Positions 18,401-26,904 of a DNA stretch of 64,000 nt are shown here, piece by piece. The translations under genes were made by a program, and so were the position numbers. A model generated the notes under the pieces. That model worked only from the letters and a program-made list of their open reading frames with translations. It made no database searches and was not told the origin of the DNA. Within the stretch, counting starts at the first letter, position 1, and each line of letters opens with the position of its first letter. Source of the DNA: CAJXNP01 sp050305935 (GTDB lineage Bacteria; Bacteroidota; Bacteroidia; Cytophagales; Cyclobacteriaceae); assembly GCA_050305935.1 (NCBI GenBank), contig JBNLGG010000004.1, positions 62,001-126,000 on the forward strand. Direction: 5' to 3'.

Positions 18401-19291
18401 CCTATGCAGAATTATTGACTTTGTCGAGGAGTCAACAATTGTATCAACATCTTCTTCTGACAAAACTGAATCTCTTTCTAACAATACCTCATTCCTGTCG
18501 ATAGAAACAACCTCACCGGTGTCTTCATCAACAAAGTCTTCAGTCCAGGTTTTTAATACCCTGGCGGCAAGTTTTCTTCCGATTACCTTTTTTAAATTCT
18601 TTTCGGTGGCTTCTACCTCCTCTGACAGACCAAAAAGATCTAATATTTCTTTATCTGAACCGTAACCAATCGACCTAAGAAGTGTGGTTACCGGAAACTT
18701 TTTCTTTCTGTCAATATATGCATACATCACATTATTGACGTCTGTCGCAAATTCTATCCAGGAACCTTTAAATGGAATTATTCTGGCAGAATAAAGAATC
18801 GTGCCATTGGTATGTTTGCTTTGAGCAAAGAAAACACCTGGAGATCTGTGTAGCTGAGATACGATTACTCTCTCAGCTCCATTTATAACGAAAGAACCTT
18901 TTTTGGTCATGTATGGGATGTTACCCAAGAAAACCTCTTGCTCTATCGTCTCAAAATCTTCATTATCCGCATCATTACACGACAATCTTAATTTTGCTTT
19001 TAAAGGTACGGAATAGGTTAATCCCCTGTCACCACACTCATTAACTGAATATTTAGGAGGATCAATTGTATAATCGATGAATTCCAAAACAAAATTTTCA
19101 CGACTGTCGGATATAGGGAAGTTTTCACAAAAAACTTTATATAGTCCTTCGTTTGTCCTTTTCTCAGCTGGAGTATCAAGCTGAAAGAAATCTTTGAAAG
19201 ATTTCATTTGTACTTCTAGGAAATCAGGATAGTCTCTGATAGTTTTGATAGAAGCGAAATTTTTTCTCTCAGTTGTTTTCAAAGTAGCCAA
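15419..19291 (-). CDS. rpoB: DNA-directed RNA polymerase subunit beta
   Basis: Forms the catalytic cleft with beta'. The rifampicin cluster [20 protein letters not shown] then [13 protein letters not shown] has the sensitive-type residues D477, H487 and S492. The C-terminal [20 protein letters not shown] and [20 protein letters not shown] are present, and the length of 1290 is normal. It is separated from rplL by 146 bp holding an attenuator-like hairpin but no convincing promoter, so it depends on read-through from the L12 cluster. Confidence 0.99.
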   Translation of the reverse strand: [1290 protein letters not shown]

Positions 19292-19363
19292 AATTTTAGC
19301 TTTTAAAGTGAAATTAATTATTGATTTAAATCAAAATCAATGGAATGAGTATAAACAGGAAAA

Positions 19364-19394
19364 GACCTGACTCCAAAATTGTTGGGGCCAGGCC
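19364..19394 (-). terminator. rplL-rpoB attenuator hairpin
   Basis: On the minus strand, GGCCTGGCCCCA pairs with TGGAGTCAGGTC (11 of 12 positions, two of them G-U) around a short A/T-rich loop, followed by TTTTCC. The imperfect stem and short U-run suggest partial termination. That would lower rpoBC relative to the L10/L12 genes, as in other bacteria. Confidence 0.6.
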
Positions 19395-19437
19395 AATTTT
19401 TTTCAAATTGACGAAAGCTGTCCTACCGTCGTCAAAT

Positions 19438-19818
19438 TTATTTAAGTTCTACTTCAGCGCCAGCTTCTTCTAAGTCTTTCTTAAGACCTTCAGCTTCGTC
19501 CTTAGCGATACCCTCTTTGATTGGGTTTGGAGCGCCGTCAACTAAATCTTTAGCTTCTTTAAGTCCTAAACCAGTCAATTCCTTAACTGTTTTTACTACT
19601 TTTAATTTGTTAGCACCTGCTGATTTCAAGATTACGTCAAAAGAAGTTTTTTCTTCTGCTGCACCTGCATCTCCACCACCTGCTGCTGCCATTACTGCTA
19701 CCGGAGCTGCTGCTGCTGGCTCGATACCATATTCATTTTTTAGAATATCAGCCAATTCATTTACTTCTTTTACAGTAAGATTAACCAGCTGTTCAGCGAA
19801 TTCTTTTAAGTCTGCCAT
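19438..19818 (-). CDS. rplL: 50S ribosomal protein L7/L12
   Basis: Multicopy stalk protein that recruits and activates translational GTPases. The 126 residues show the N-terminal dimerisation part, an alanine/glycine-rich hinge (PAAAAPVAVMAAAGGGDAGA) and the C-terminal domain with LGLKEAKDLVDGAPNPIKEG. It follows rplJ by 31 bp. The hairpin downstream fits the need for more L12 than RNA polymerase. Confidence 0.98.
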   Translation of the reverse strand: MADLKEFAEQLVNLTVKEVNELADILKNEYGIEPAAAAPVAVMAAAGGGDAGAAEEKTSFDVILKSAGANKLKVVKTVKELTGLGLKEAKDLVDGAPNPIKEGIAKDEAEGLKKDLEEAGAEVELK

Positions 19819-19849
19819 TTTTACTTTTAATTAATTTTCTACCAATTTT

Positions 19850-20383
19850 TTATGATCGCTCAGAAAGCGTTTTTACAATACCTGCCAATTTGTGTTCTCC
19901 ACTTTGAAGTGCAGAAATAACATTCTTAGCTGGTGATTGCAGTAAGCCGATAACTTCTGCTATAAGCTCAGTCTTAGACTTAAGACTACTTAGTGAGTCT
20001 AACTGATTTTCACCAATAAAGAGATCTGTATCGATGGAAGCACCCTTTAATAATGGTTTATTGTCTAATCCTGCGGACTTTCTGAACTCTTTAATGATTT
20101 TAGCAGGAAGGTTTCCACTTTCCGGGGAAAACATAATTCCTGTAAAACCTTTTAATACAGCTCCATCAAAGGAAGAATAGTCTGTATCAAGCTTCTCAAG
20201 GGCTTTCTTTATCAAAGTGTTCTTAACCACTTTATATCCTACACCCTTCTTATGACAAAGACGACGAAAATTATTAACCTGCGCTACTGTAAGTCCAGAA
20301 GCATCAGTTAAATAGAAATTAATGTTATTATTAAAATCCTCTAATAACTCGTCGACTACCTGTATTTTTTCTTCTCTAGTCAT
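19850..20383 (-). CDS. rplJ: 50S ribosomal protein L10
   Basis: Stalk base that anchors L7/L12 dimers by its C-terminal helix. The 177-residue sequence begins MTREEKIQVVDELLEDF, has VVKNTLIKKAL near residue 60, and ends with a helical stretch (SPAKNVISALQSGEHKLAGI). The gap from rplA is only 8 bp, so there is no room for a classic L10 leader directly in front of it. Confidence 0.97.
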   Translation of the reverse strand: MTREEKIQVVDELLEDFNNNINFYLTDASGLTVAQVNNFRRLCHKKGVGYKVVKNTLIKKALEKLDTDYSSFDGAVLKGFTGIMFSPESGNLPAKIIKEFRKSAGLDNKPLLKGASIDTDLFIGENQLDSLSSLKSKTELIAEVIGLLQSPAKNVISALQSGEHKLAGIVKTLSERS

Positions 20384-20391
20384 TTTCTTAA

Positions 20392-21090
20392 TTATAATCC
20401 GGAAATGCTACTTTTATCAATTGACACGCTTGGACTCATAGTCGTTGACAAAAAAATGCTTTTAAAATAAGTGCCTTTAGAGGAAGCAGGCTTCAACTTA
20501 TTCACAGTGTTGATTATTTCAATGGCATTGTCAGCTATTTTATTAGCATCAAAAGACGCTTTGCCTATGCTTGTATGTATGATTCCAAATTTGTCTACTT
20601 TAAAGTCAATCTTACCAGATTTAACTTCATTGACCGCCTTTCCTACTTCGAGGGTAACAGTACCAGCTTTTGGATTAGGCATCAACCCTCTTGGACCTAA
20701 AAACCTTCCAAGTTTACCGACTTTAGCCATAACAGTTGGCATTGTGATGATGACATCAAAGTCTAACCAACCACCTTCAATTTCTTTGATTTTATCATCC
20801 AGGCCAACGTAGTCAGCACCGGCATCTTTCGCTTCCTGTTCCTTATCAGGAGTACACAACACCAATACCCTTACATCTTTACCAGTTCCATGAGGAAGTG
20901 CTACTACGCCACGCACCATTTGGTCTGCTTTACGAGGATCTACTCCTAGTCTGATATCGATATCAACCGAAGAATCAAATTTTGTAGAAGAGATTTCCTT
21001 CAGCATTTTTGATGCTTCCGCAATATTATATTGCTTGGTAAGATCAAATTTCTCTTTTATCGCTTTTTGTTTTTTTGTAAGCTTTGCCAT
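20392..21090 (-). CDS. rplA: 50S ribosomal protein L1
   Basis: Mobile L1 stalk protein that moves with E-site tRNA, and in many bacteria represses its own operon. The signatures GTGKDVRVLVL and GRFLGPRGLMPNPKAGTV are present. Length 232 is normal. It lies between rplK and rplJ in the standard order. Confidence 0.98.
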   Translation of the reverse strand: MAKLTKKQKAIKEKFDLTKQYNIAEASKMLKEISSTKFDSSVDIDIRLGVDPRKADQMVRGVVALPHGTGKDVRVLVLCTPDKEQEAKDAGADYVGLDDKIKEIEGGWLDFDVIITMPTVMAKVGKLGRFLGPRGLMPNPKAGTVTLEVGKAVNEVKSGKIDFKVDKFGIIHTSIGKASFDANKIADNAIEIINTVNKLKPASSKGTYFKSIFLSTTMSPSVSIDKSSISGL

Positions 21091-21103
21091 TTTCTACAAA
21101 TAT

Positions 21104-21547
21104 TTAATTTTTCCAAGGAGCTGTTCCACTTACCCTTAATCCCATGCTTCGAGCTGTGCCGGCTACCATCTTCATAGCAGATTCAACCGTAAAGGCATTC
21201 AAATCGGCCATCTTTAACTCGGCAATCTGCTTTACCTGATCCCAGGTAACTGCGCCTACTTTTGCCCTGTTTGGCTCAGCAGAACCTTTCTTGATTTTTG
21301 CTGCCTCAGTTAAAAGTACCGCAGCCGGTGGAGTTTTTATTACAAAATCAAATGACTTGTCTTTGTAAATGGTTATTAACACAGGCAATAATTGACCTGG
21401 CTTATCTTGCGACCTGGCGTTAAATTGCTTACAAAACTCCATGATATTTAGTCCTTTGCTACCAAGTGCAGGACCAACCGGAGGAGACGGATTTGCTGAC
21501 CCACCTCGTACTTGCAACTTTAAGTAACCTTCGATTTCCTTTGCCAT
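21104..21547 (-). CDS. rplK: 50S ribosomal protein L11
   Basis: GTPase-centre protein and target region of thiopeptide antibiotics; it also supports RelA activation. The N-terminal domain has GSANPSPPVGPALGSKGLNI (the PPVGPALG signature), and the C-terminal part has VAGTARSMGLRVSG. Length is 147 residues. It follows nusG by 8 bp. Confidence 0.98.
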   Translation of the reverse strand: MAKEIEGYLKLQVRGGSANPSPPVGPALGSKGLNIMEFCKQFNARSQDKPGQLLPVLITIYKDKSFDFVIKTPPAAVLLTEAAKIKKGSAEPNRAKVGAVTWDQVKQIAELKMADLNAFTVESAMKMVAGTARSMGLRVSGTAPWKN

Positions 21548-21555
21548 CTTCTTAC

Positions 21556-22113
21556 TTAATCTTGTTTTTCTACTTGCATATAATTTAATTCGACCGGAGT
21601 ATTTCGGCCGAATATTTTAACCATGACATTTAGCTTTTTCTTTTCATCAAAAACCTCTTCTACTGTTCCGGTGAAGCCGCTAAACGGACCGTCCATGACT
21701 TTTACAGACTCTCCAACGATAAATGAAGTATCGCTGCTTTCTTCCATTTCTTCCGCTTCATCAACCTTTCCTAAAATTCTATTTATTTCAGATTGTCGCA
21801 GTGGCACAGGTGTCTTTGATGTCCCGGCGCTATTGTTTCCCAAGAACCCAATAACCCCCGGAATACTATTTACAACGTGAGTAGCTTCTCCATGCGAAAG
21901 ATCAGCGGAAATAAGCACATAACCTGGGAAGAAGTTTCTTTCCCTGATGCGCTTTTTGCCGTTTCGCATTTCATATACTTTTTCGGATGGAATAAGGATT
22001 TGTGGGATAAAACTCTCTAACCCTTGCCGGGCCACTTCATTTTCAAGGTAGGTCTTGATCTTTTTTTCCTGCCCGCTAATTACCCTTATTACATACCATT
22101 TAAGCTCACTCAT
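21556..22113 (-). CDS. nusG: Transcription termination/antitermination protein NusG
   Basis: RNA polymerase processivity factor that couples transcription to Rho or the ribosome through S10. The NGN domain begins MSELKWYVIRVISGQEKKIK and includes RERNFFPGYVLISADL. The C-terminal KOW domain has GESVKVMDGPFSGFTGTVEE. The 185-residue length agrees. It is located between secE and rplK, as in most bacteria. Confidence 0.98.
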   Translation of the reverse strand: MSELKWYVIRVISGQEKKIKTYLENEVARQGLESFIPQILIPSEKVYEMRNGKKRIRERNFFPGYVLISADLSHGEATHVVNSIPGVIGFLGNNSAGTSKTPVPLRQSEINRILGKVDEAEEMEESSDTSFIVGESVKVMDGPFSGFTGTVEEVFDEKKKLNVMVKIFGRNTPVELNYMQVEKQD

Positions 22114-22124
22114 TACTCAGGATT

Positions 22125-22316
22125 TTAAAAATTATTGTAATACCAGGTAAATCCAAACTCCAACGCTTTGTCCATCCCGAAAATTACTAAAGCAAAAATT
22201 ATCGAAGCAACTAAAACTAGCACAGTACTACTCTGGAGCTCAGAATATTTAGGCCAAGTCACTTTGGTGGATAACTCAACAATAGATTCCCGTATATAGC
22301 TTATAATCTTATTCAT
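22125..22316 (-). CDS. secE: Preprotein translocase subunit SecE (minimal form)
   Basis: Clamp subunit of the SecYEG channel. At 63 residues it is the short, single-membrane-span form, with an amphipathic part (IVELSTKVTWPKYSELQSST) followed by VLVLVASIIFALVIFGMDKA as the transmembrane segment. The identification rests on the KVTWP motif and the tRNA-Trp/secE/nusG context. It starts 14 bp after the tRNA. Confidence 0.96.
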   Translation of the reverse strand: MNKIISYIRESIVELSTKVTWPKYSELQSSTVLVLVASIIFALVIFGMDKALEFGFTWYYNNF

Positions 22317-22329
22317 CTTTCTTATTTAG

Positions 22330-22402
22330 CACGGGTGGAAGGACTCGAACCCTCAGCCAACGGTTTTGGAGACCGCTACTCTACCAATTGAGCTACACCC
22401 GT
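22330..22402 (-). tRNA. tRNA-Trp(CCA)
   Basis: The sequence folds as a complete cloverleaf with acceptor arms ACGGGTG/CACCCGT and an anticodon loop CTCCAAA, giving anticodon CCA. The discriminator is G, as usual for tRNA-Trp, and no 3' CCA is encoded. It begins about 10 nt after the predicted transcription start of the secE-nusG-ribosomal unit, so it must be cut from that mRNA. Confidence 0.97.
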
Positions 22403-22416
22403 ATCAAAATGGCCTG

Positions 22417-22447
22417 CAAAGTTATGAAATATTCTTATAGAAACAAA
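22417..22447 (-). promoter_or_regulatory. Bacteroidota-type promoter of tRNA-Trp-secE-nusG-rplK unit
   Basis: The minus strand reads TTTG (22447-22444), 19 nt, TAACTTTG (22424-22417). The -33 TTTG also forms the start of the U-run of the tuf terminator, so the two sites overlap. The predicted start lies just before the tRNA 5' end. Confidence 0.75.
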
Positions 22448-22476
22448 CGCGCTTCCAATTAAAATTAGAAGCGCGT
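22444..22476 (-). terminator. tuf transcription terminator
   Basis: ACGCGCTTC pairs with GAAGCGCGT (9 bp), extended by AATT/AATT across one mismatch. On the minus strand this is followed by TTTGTTTC. It lies about 14 bp after the tuf stop. The U-run is broken by one G, so some read-through into tRNA-Trp-secE is possible. Confidence 0.75.
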
Positions 22477-22490
22477 CTTACTAGTATTTC

Positions 22491-23678
22491 TTAGTCTAAG
22501 ATTTCGGTTACCTGACCGGCACCTACGGTCCTACCACCTTCTCTTATCGCAAATCGCAACCCTTTTTCCATAGCTACTTTATTGATAAGTTGAACTTCGA
22601 TGGTAATGTTGTCACCAGGCATAACCATTTCAACTCCATCAGGAAGTTTGATCTCGCCAGTAACGTCAGTTGTTCTTAAGTAGAACTGCGGTCTGTATTT
22701 GTTAAAGAATGGAGTGTGACGACCACCTTCCTCTTTTGAAAGTACGTAAACTTCGGCTTTAAAATGAGCGTGAGGAGTTACGCTACCTGGTTTACAGATA
22801 ACCATTCCTCTTCTGATATCGGTTTTTTCAATACCTCTTAAAAGAAGACCTACGTTATCACCAGCTTCACCTCTGTCAAGAATTTTTCTAAACATCTCAA
22901 CACCCGTAACTGTTGACTTAAGGTTTTCAGCACCCATACCCAGGATATCAACGGCGTCACCAGAGTTGATTACACCTCTTTCAATCCTACCAGTTGCAAC
23001 GGTACCTCGACCAGTAATTGAGAATACGTCTTCAACAGGCATTAAGAAATCTTTGTCGATCAATCGCTCTGGAAGCGGAATGTAATCGTCTACGGCAGCC
23101 ATCAGTTCCATGATTTTTTCAACCCATTTACCTTCACCGTTAAGGCCGCCCAGAGCTGAACCCTGGATTACAGGAATGTCATCACCTGGGAATTCATAGA
23201 AGCTCAATAGCTCTCTAACTTCCATCTCAACTAGTTCAAGAAGTTCTTCATCGTCTACTAAGTCTACTTTGTTCATGAAAACAACGATAGCAGGAACACC
23301 TACCTGTCGAGCAAGAAGGATGTGCTCTCTTGTTTGAGGCATAGGTCCATCAGTTGCAGCAACTACCAGAATAGCACCGTCCATTTGAGCAGCACCTGTA
23401 ACCATATTTTTCACATAGTCAGCGTGACCCGGACAGTCAACGTGCGCATAGTGCCTATTTGCAGTTGAATACTCAACGTGTGATGTATTAATAGTAATAC
23501 CCCTTTCTTTTTCTTCAGGAGCATTGTCAATACTATCAAAAGCCCTTGCTTCTGACAATCCTTGTTCTGCCAATACCTTAGTAATAGCAGCAGTCAATGT
23601 AGTCTTGCCGTGGTCAACGTGACCGATGGTTCCTATATTGACGTGCGGTTTTGAACGATCGAAAGTTTCTTTAGCCAT
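22491..23678 (-). CDS. tuf: Translation elongation factor Tu
   Basis: GTPase that delivers aminoacyl-tRNA. G-motifs are GHVDHGKT (residues 19-26), the DCPGHADYVKNMITG-like segment (here with MVTG), and NKVD. The elfamycin-contact region and C-terminal AIREGGRTVGAGQVTEILD are intact. Length is 395 residues. It follows three tRNA genes, resembling the tRNA-tufB operon of enterobacteria. It is the only tuf in the window and is absent from the str cluster. Confidence 0.99.
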   Translation of the reverse strand: MAKETFDRSKPHVNIGTIGHVDHGKTTLTAAITKVLAEQGLSEARAFDSIDNAPEEKERGITINTSHVEYSTANRHYAHVDCPGHADYVKNMVTGAAQMDGAILVVAATDGPMPQTREHILLARQVGVPAIVVFMNKVDLVDDEELLELVEMEVRELLSFYEFPGDDIPVIQGSALGGLNGEGKWVEKIMELMAAVDDYIPLPERLIDKDFLMPVEDVFSITGRGTVATGRIERGVINSGDAVDILGMGAENLKSTVTGVEMFRKILDRGEAGDNVGLLLRGIEKTDIRRGMVICKPGSVTPHAHFKAEVYVLSKEEGGRHTPFFNKYRPQFYLRTTDVTGEIKLPDGVEMVMPGDNITIEVQLINKVAMEKGLRFAIREGGRTVGAGQVTEILD

Positions 23679-23726
23679 ATCTGAAAACTCTTATAATTTA
23701 TACTATTTTTTTTAAATTATTCCATT

Positions 23727-23801
<75 letters not shown>

Positions 23802-23904
23802 AAATCTTTGAGTGATTTGCTGATTCAGAAATTTGGTGATCTGGTCCACTACCATCACAGGTTGGTGTTTCAATTCACCAAAACATCCCATCACAAATAA
23901 AAAG

Positions 23905-23977
23905 AGCGGGCGACGAGGCTCGAACCCGCGACCTACAGCTTGGAAGGCTGTCGCTCTACCAACTGAGCTACGCCCGC
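23905..23977 (-). tRNA. tRNA-Gly(TCC)
   Basis: Acceptor arms GCGGGCG/CGCCCGC and anticodon loop CTTCCAA give anticodon TCC. The D-arm GTAGCTCAGTTGGTAGAGC and T-loop GGTTCGAGCC are canonical. No CCA is encoded. It sits between tRNA-Tyr and tRNA-Thr with spacers of about 100 bp on each side. Confidence 0.96.
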
Positions 23978-24078
23978 AATTTTCTTTGTGATCTGGTGTC
24001 TTGCATACTTATTGATCTAATTGGTCTACCAACGAAAATCAATTGATTTCTACATCAATAAATCACCAAATTGTACAG

Positions 24079-24160
24079 TGGGGAGAGCAGGATTCGAACC
24101 TACGAAGGCTGAGCCAACAGATTTACAGTCTGCCCCGTTTGACCGCTTCGGTATCTCCCC
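24079..24160 (-). tRNA. tRNA-Tyr(GTA)
   Basis: A class II tRNA with acceptor arms GGGGAGA/TCTCCCC, anticodon loop CTGTAAA (anticodon GTA) and a long variable arm. The discriminator is A and no CCA is encoded. It is the first gene after the promoter upstream, so it opens the tRNA-tuf transcript. Confidence 0.97.
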
Positions 24161-24223
24161 TTTTTTTCAGTATTACAAAGACCTTTTTGCCACATTTTCC
24201 CTACGCTTTGGCAAAATGGATTG

Positions 24224-24254
24224 CAAAATTATACGCTTTTAGTATTTATTCAAA
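24224..24254 (-). promoter_or_regulatory. Bacteroidota-type promoter of the tRNA-tuf unit
   Basis: The minus strand reads TTTG (24254-24251), 19 nt, TAATTTTG (24231-24224), with the same N19 spacing as three other promoters in this block. The predicted leader before tRNA-Tyr is near 60 nt. Confidence 0.75.
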
Positions 24255-24296
24255 TATTTAAATGAAAATGTTATTATTTTTTTTTGATGGGCTAAA

Positions 24297-26843
24297 TCAA
24301 TTAAAAAATCTTCTGACACGTTCGTCTTTTTCGTTCATCACAATTTGATCGATTTTCTCTTTTGCAAACTGGTTGTCCTCAAATAATTGCAGGCTTTGGA
24401 AGGCGGCAATCCTCAAATAATATTTATTGTTGTTCAATGCTATATCCGATAGAAGCTCAATGCCTGCGTCTACATTGCTGGTATCAAGACCCATCATGTA
24501 TTGGCCGATCATCCTCAACAGATAGTACTGTGTTTCGGTTTTTCCCCTCTTGGTTTTGTCAACGAACCAATCCAACCTACTAGTGTCACCTGATAACAAA
24601 AAGTAATTTGCCAATGGTAATACGACGCTTACATTGGTTTCATTAATAAATCGATTCACCAATTCATTTTTCTCTTCAACAGAATCAGAGATCTGTAGGA
24701 TGGCATAAAGCCCTGATCCGGCGACCAAAAAGGAAGAATCTTTAGCCGCCGCCCGGTAAAGATCTAAATAGCTATAACCTTTTGATTCAAACAAAGTAAA
24801 CAAAGCCTCTGATTTAACCTCGGTGGTACTACCATCCTTACCAAGCTTCACGATATCTCTTTCCCATGCAGTGATCAGTGAGTCTCCACTCTCCCTTGCA
24901 TAATCCAATACCAGTACTTGAATATCTTCAAATTCATCTGCCAGGCCTTTGTGGATATTTCCCGACAGATCATGTATTGTGTCCTGAACAAGATATACAT
25001 AAGCCTTATACCTACTTATGGCATTTTCCGCTTTTTCGGATTGTACTATCCACTCGTTAAGGCTTTTCTCATGGGATATTTCGGCAACGAGATCTTCGGT
25101 GCTATTTATCAAAACCAAAGATGGTTTTTTGTCAATTGAAAACTTGAAGGTATCACTAACATTTTCGACCCAAATAATATCGTCAACTTTTTCTTCCCCT
25201 GAATAAATGCTAACATCTACGGGTATTCTATAAAGTGGGAATTCTTCCAGGTTCTGTGTTTGATGGGTATATATATATAATGTGTGTGTACTATCTACGT
25301 AATGATCCTGAACATCAAGTACCGGATGGCCTTTGGCCAAAAACCATTGATTAAAAAACCAGTTCAAATCCTCCCCCGTCACTGCCTCAAAAGCAAGGCG
25401 CAGATCATGTACTTCCACTGACCCATATTCGTGATCTTTTAAGTATCTATTTAACGATGCAAAAAATGCCTCATCGCCTACGTAATCGCGCAGCATATGC
25501 AGCACCAATCCCCCTTTGGCATAGGAATGATTGTCAAACATCTTTTCTTTGTCGTCATAATCAAATCGGATCAGATCAACATTTTTTGTTCCGGATTCTG
25601 AGAGGTAGGCATTCAATTCCGAAAACAGCTTAGCTTCGGCATCTTTATTTTCTTTTTTGTGTTCCGTCCACAGATACTCACTATATGATGCAAATCCCTC
25701 ATTTAAGGTCAGGTTAGGCCAAGACTCACAGGTGACAAGGTCACCAAACCATTGATGGAATAGTTCATGGGCAATCACATCCACATAATCTTCATCCAGC
25801 AATTCCCTTCTTGTCATCTGAACCTCCTCCATAAATAGCGAGGCAGTGGTATTTTCCATTGCCCCACTTACATAATCCCTGACGACTATCTGAGAATATT
25901 TAGACCAGGGATAATCGTAGCCTAGTCTTTCAGAAAAATACTTAATCATCTCGGGTGTATCCCCAAATATATCTTTGGCATAAGCGGCATATTCAGACTC
26001 AACATAATAGTCGACTAACAAGCCCTCATATTCGTCTTTCACAATTTCAAATTCCCCAATGGCCATCATAAATAAATAGGGAGCATGGGGCTTTTTCATT
26101 CTCCAATAGTCTGTCCTTGTGCTATCCTCGTTTATCTGTGAATAAACTAAATCGCCGTTTGATAATGTTTTAAATCGATCCTGTACTGTAATATACATCT
26201 CCTGGGTAGTCTTCTGGTTTGGGGCATCGATCGTAGGAAACCAGCAGGAGCTTGCCTCGGTTTCTCCCTGGGTCCAGATTTGCTGCGGCTTTCCACTTTC
26301 TGAACCATCATGATTTATAAAATAGAGGCCTCTGTCTTCTAATATTGCCTCACTGCCTCCCGCTTTAATTTCGTAGGTCTTGGCAGTATAGTCTATAAAA
26401 AGTGTTACTATCTGGCCTTTTGAAACAGATTGTCCTAGTTTGATTGCTATTTTCCTGCCATCATATTCATAGGCCAGCGCTTGTTTCCGATCGCCTTCCA
26501 GTAGAAGTATTTCATGGATGTCAAAACCTTTTGCATCCAGGATCAATTCTTCCTGTGGGTAAAAGTGTGGGGTTAGCTGAATGGTCGCCTTCCCAAATAG
26601 ATATCTTTTCTCCCAGTCAAAGGACACTTCCAGTTTTGTATGAACAAGATTAAATTTTTTGGTGTATGCTGGTTGGTATATTTCTTTTACATAGGGGTCG
26701 GTGGGCTTTTCCGCCTGGGTAGTTTTCGCAACCGTACCCGCTTTCGGTGTACCGCTATCGCTCATCTGTTTTGTAGTAGTACACGCAGCAAATAAATAGA
26801 ACCCCAGCACCAGGGTAACAGCTAATCTCAATACTCTCATCAT
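24297..26843 (-). CDS. M1 family aminopeptidase, lipoprotein
   Basis: Zinc aminopeptidase that removes N-terminal residues from peptides. The start is placed at the first of two adjacent ATGs because this gives a compact lipoprotein signal ending FYLFAAC; an in-frame ATG 45 bp upstream would put charged residues in front. The GAMEN exopeptidase motif appears as SGAMEN, and zinc ligands are H359, H363 and E382 (HELFH-x18-E). A C-terminal ERAP/HEAT-like helical region of about 300 residues follows. The 848-residue product probably sits on the outer or inner membrane facing the periplasm and may help peptide uptake. It is divergent from the biotin-carrier gene. Confidence 0.9.
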   Translation of the reverse strand: MMRVLRLAVTLVLGFYLFAACTTTKQMSDSGTPKAGTVAKTTQAEKPTDPYVKEIYQPAYTKKFNLVHTKLEVSFDWEKRYLFGKATIQLTPHFYPQEELILDAKGFDIHEILLLEGDRKQALAYEYDGRKIAIKLGQSVSKGQIVTLFIDYTAKTYEIKAGGSEAILEDRGLYFINHDGSESGKPQQIWTQGETEASSCWFPTIDAPNQKTTQEMYITVQDRFKTLSNGDLVYSQINEDSTRTDYWRMKKPHAPYLFMMAIGEFEIVKDEYEGLLVDYYVESEYAAYAKDIFGDTPEMIKYFSERLGYDYPWSKYSQIVVRDYVSGAMENTTASLFMEEVQMTRRELLDEDYVDVIAHELFHQWFGDLVTCESWPNLTLNEGFASYSEYLWTEHKKENKDAEAKLFSELNAYLSESGTKNVDLIRFDYDDKEKMFDNHSYAKGGLVLHMLRDYVGDEAFFASLNRYLKDHEYGSVEVHDLRLAFEAVTGEDLNWFFNQWFLAKGHPVLDVQDHYVDSTHTLYIYTHQTQNLEEFPLYRIPVDVSIYSGEEKVDDIIWVENVSDTFKFSIDKKPSLVLINSTEDLVAEISHEKSLNEWIVQSEKAENAISRYKAYVYLVQDTIHDLSGNIHKGLADEFEDIQVLVLDYARESGDSLITAWERDIVKLGKDGSTTEVKSEALFTLFESKGYSYLDLYRAAAKDSSFLVAGSGLYAILQISDSVEEKNELVNRFINETNVSVVLPLANYFLLSGDTSRLDWFVDKTKRGKTETQYYLLRMIGQYMMGLDTSNVDAGIELLSDIALNNNKYYLRIAAFQSLQLFEDNQFAKEKIDQIVMNEKDERVRRFFN

Positions 26844-26904
26844 TCTTTGGTTAATCACGGTTGCGCAAAATAACTTATATTTAATCACTTAATAAAAGAT
26901 ATTT

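Noticed and set aside
23802..24078. Similar-looking spacers with GGTGATCTGGT-like words between the tRNA genes, and an 8-bp inverted repeat TTTGGTGA/TCACCAAA
   Set aside because: No cloverleaf or further gene could be built. They may reflect old duplication or processing signals, but support is too weak for a feature.
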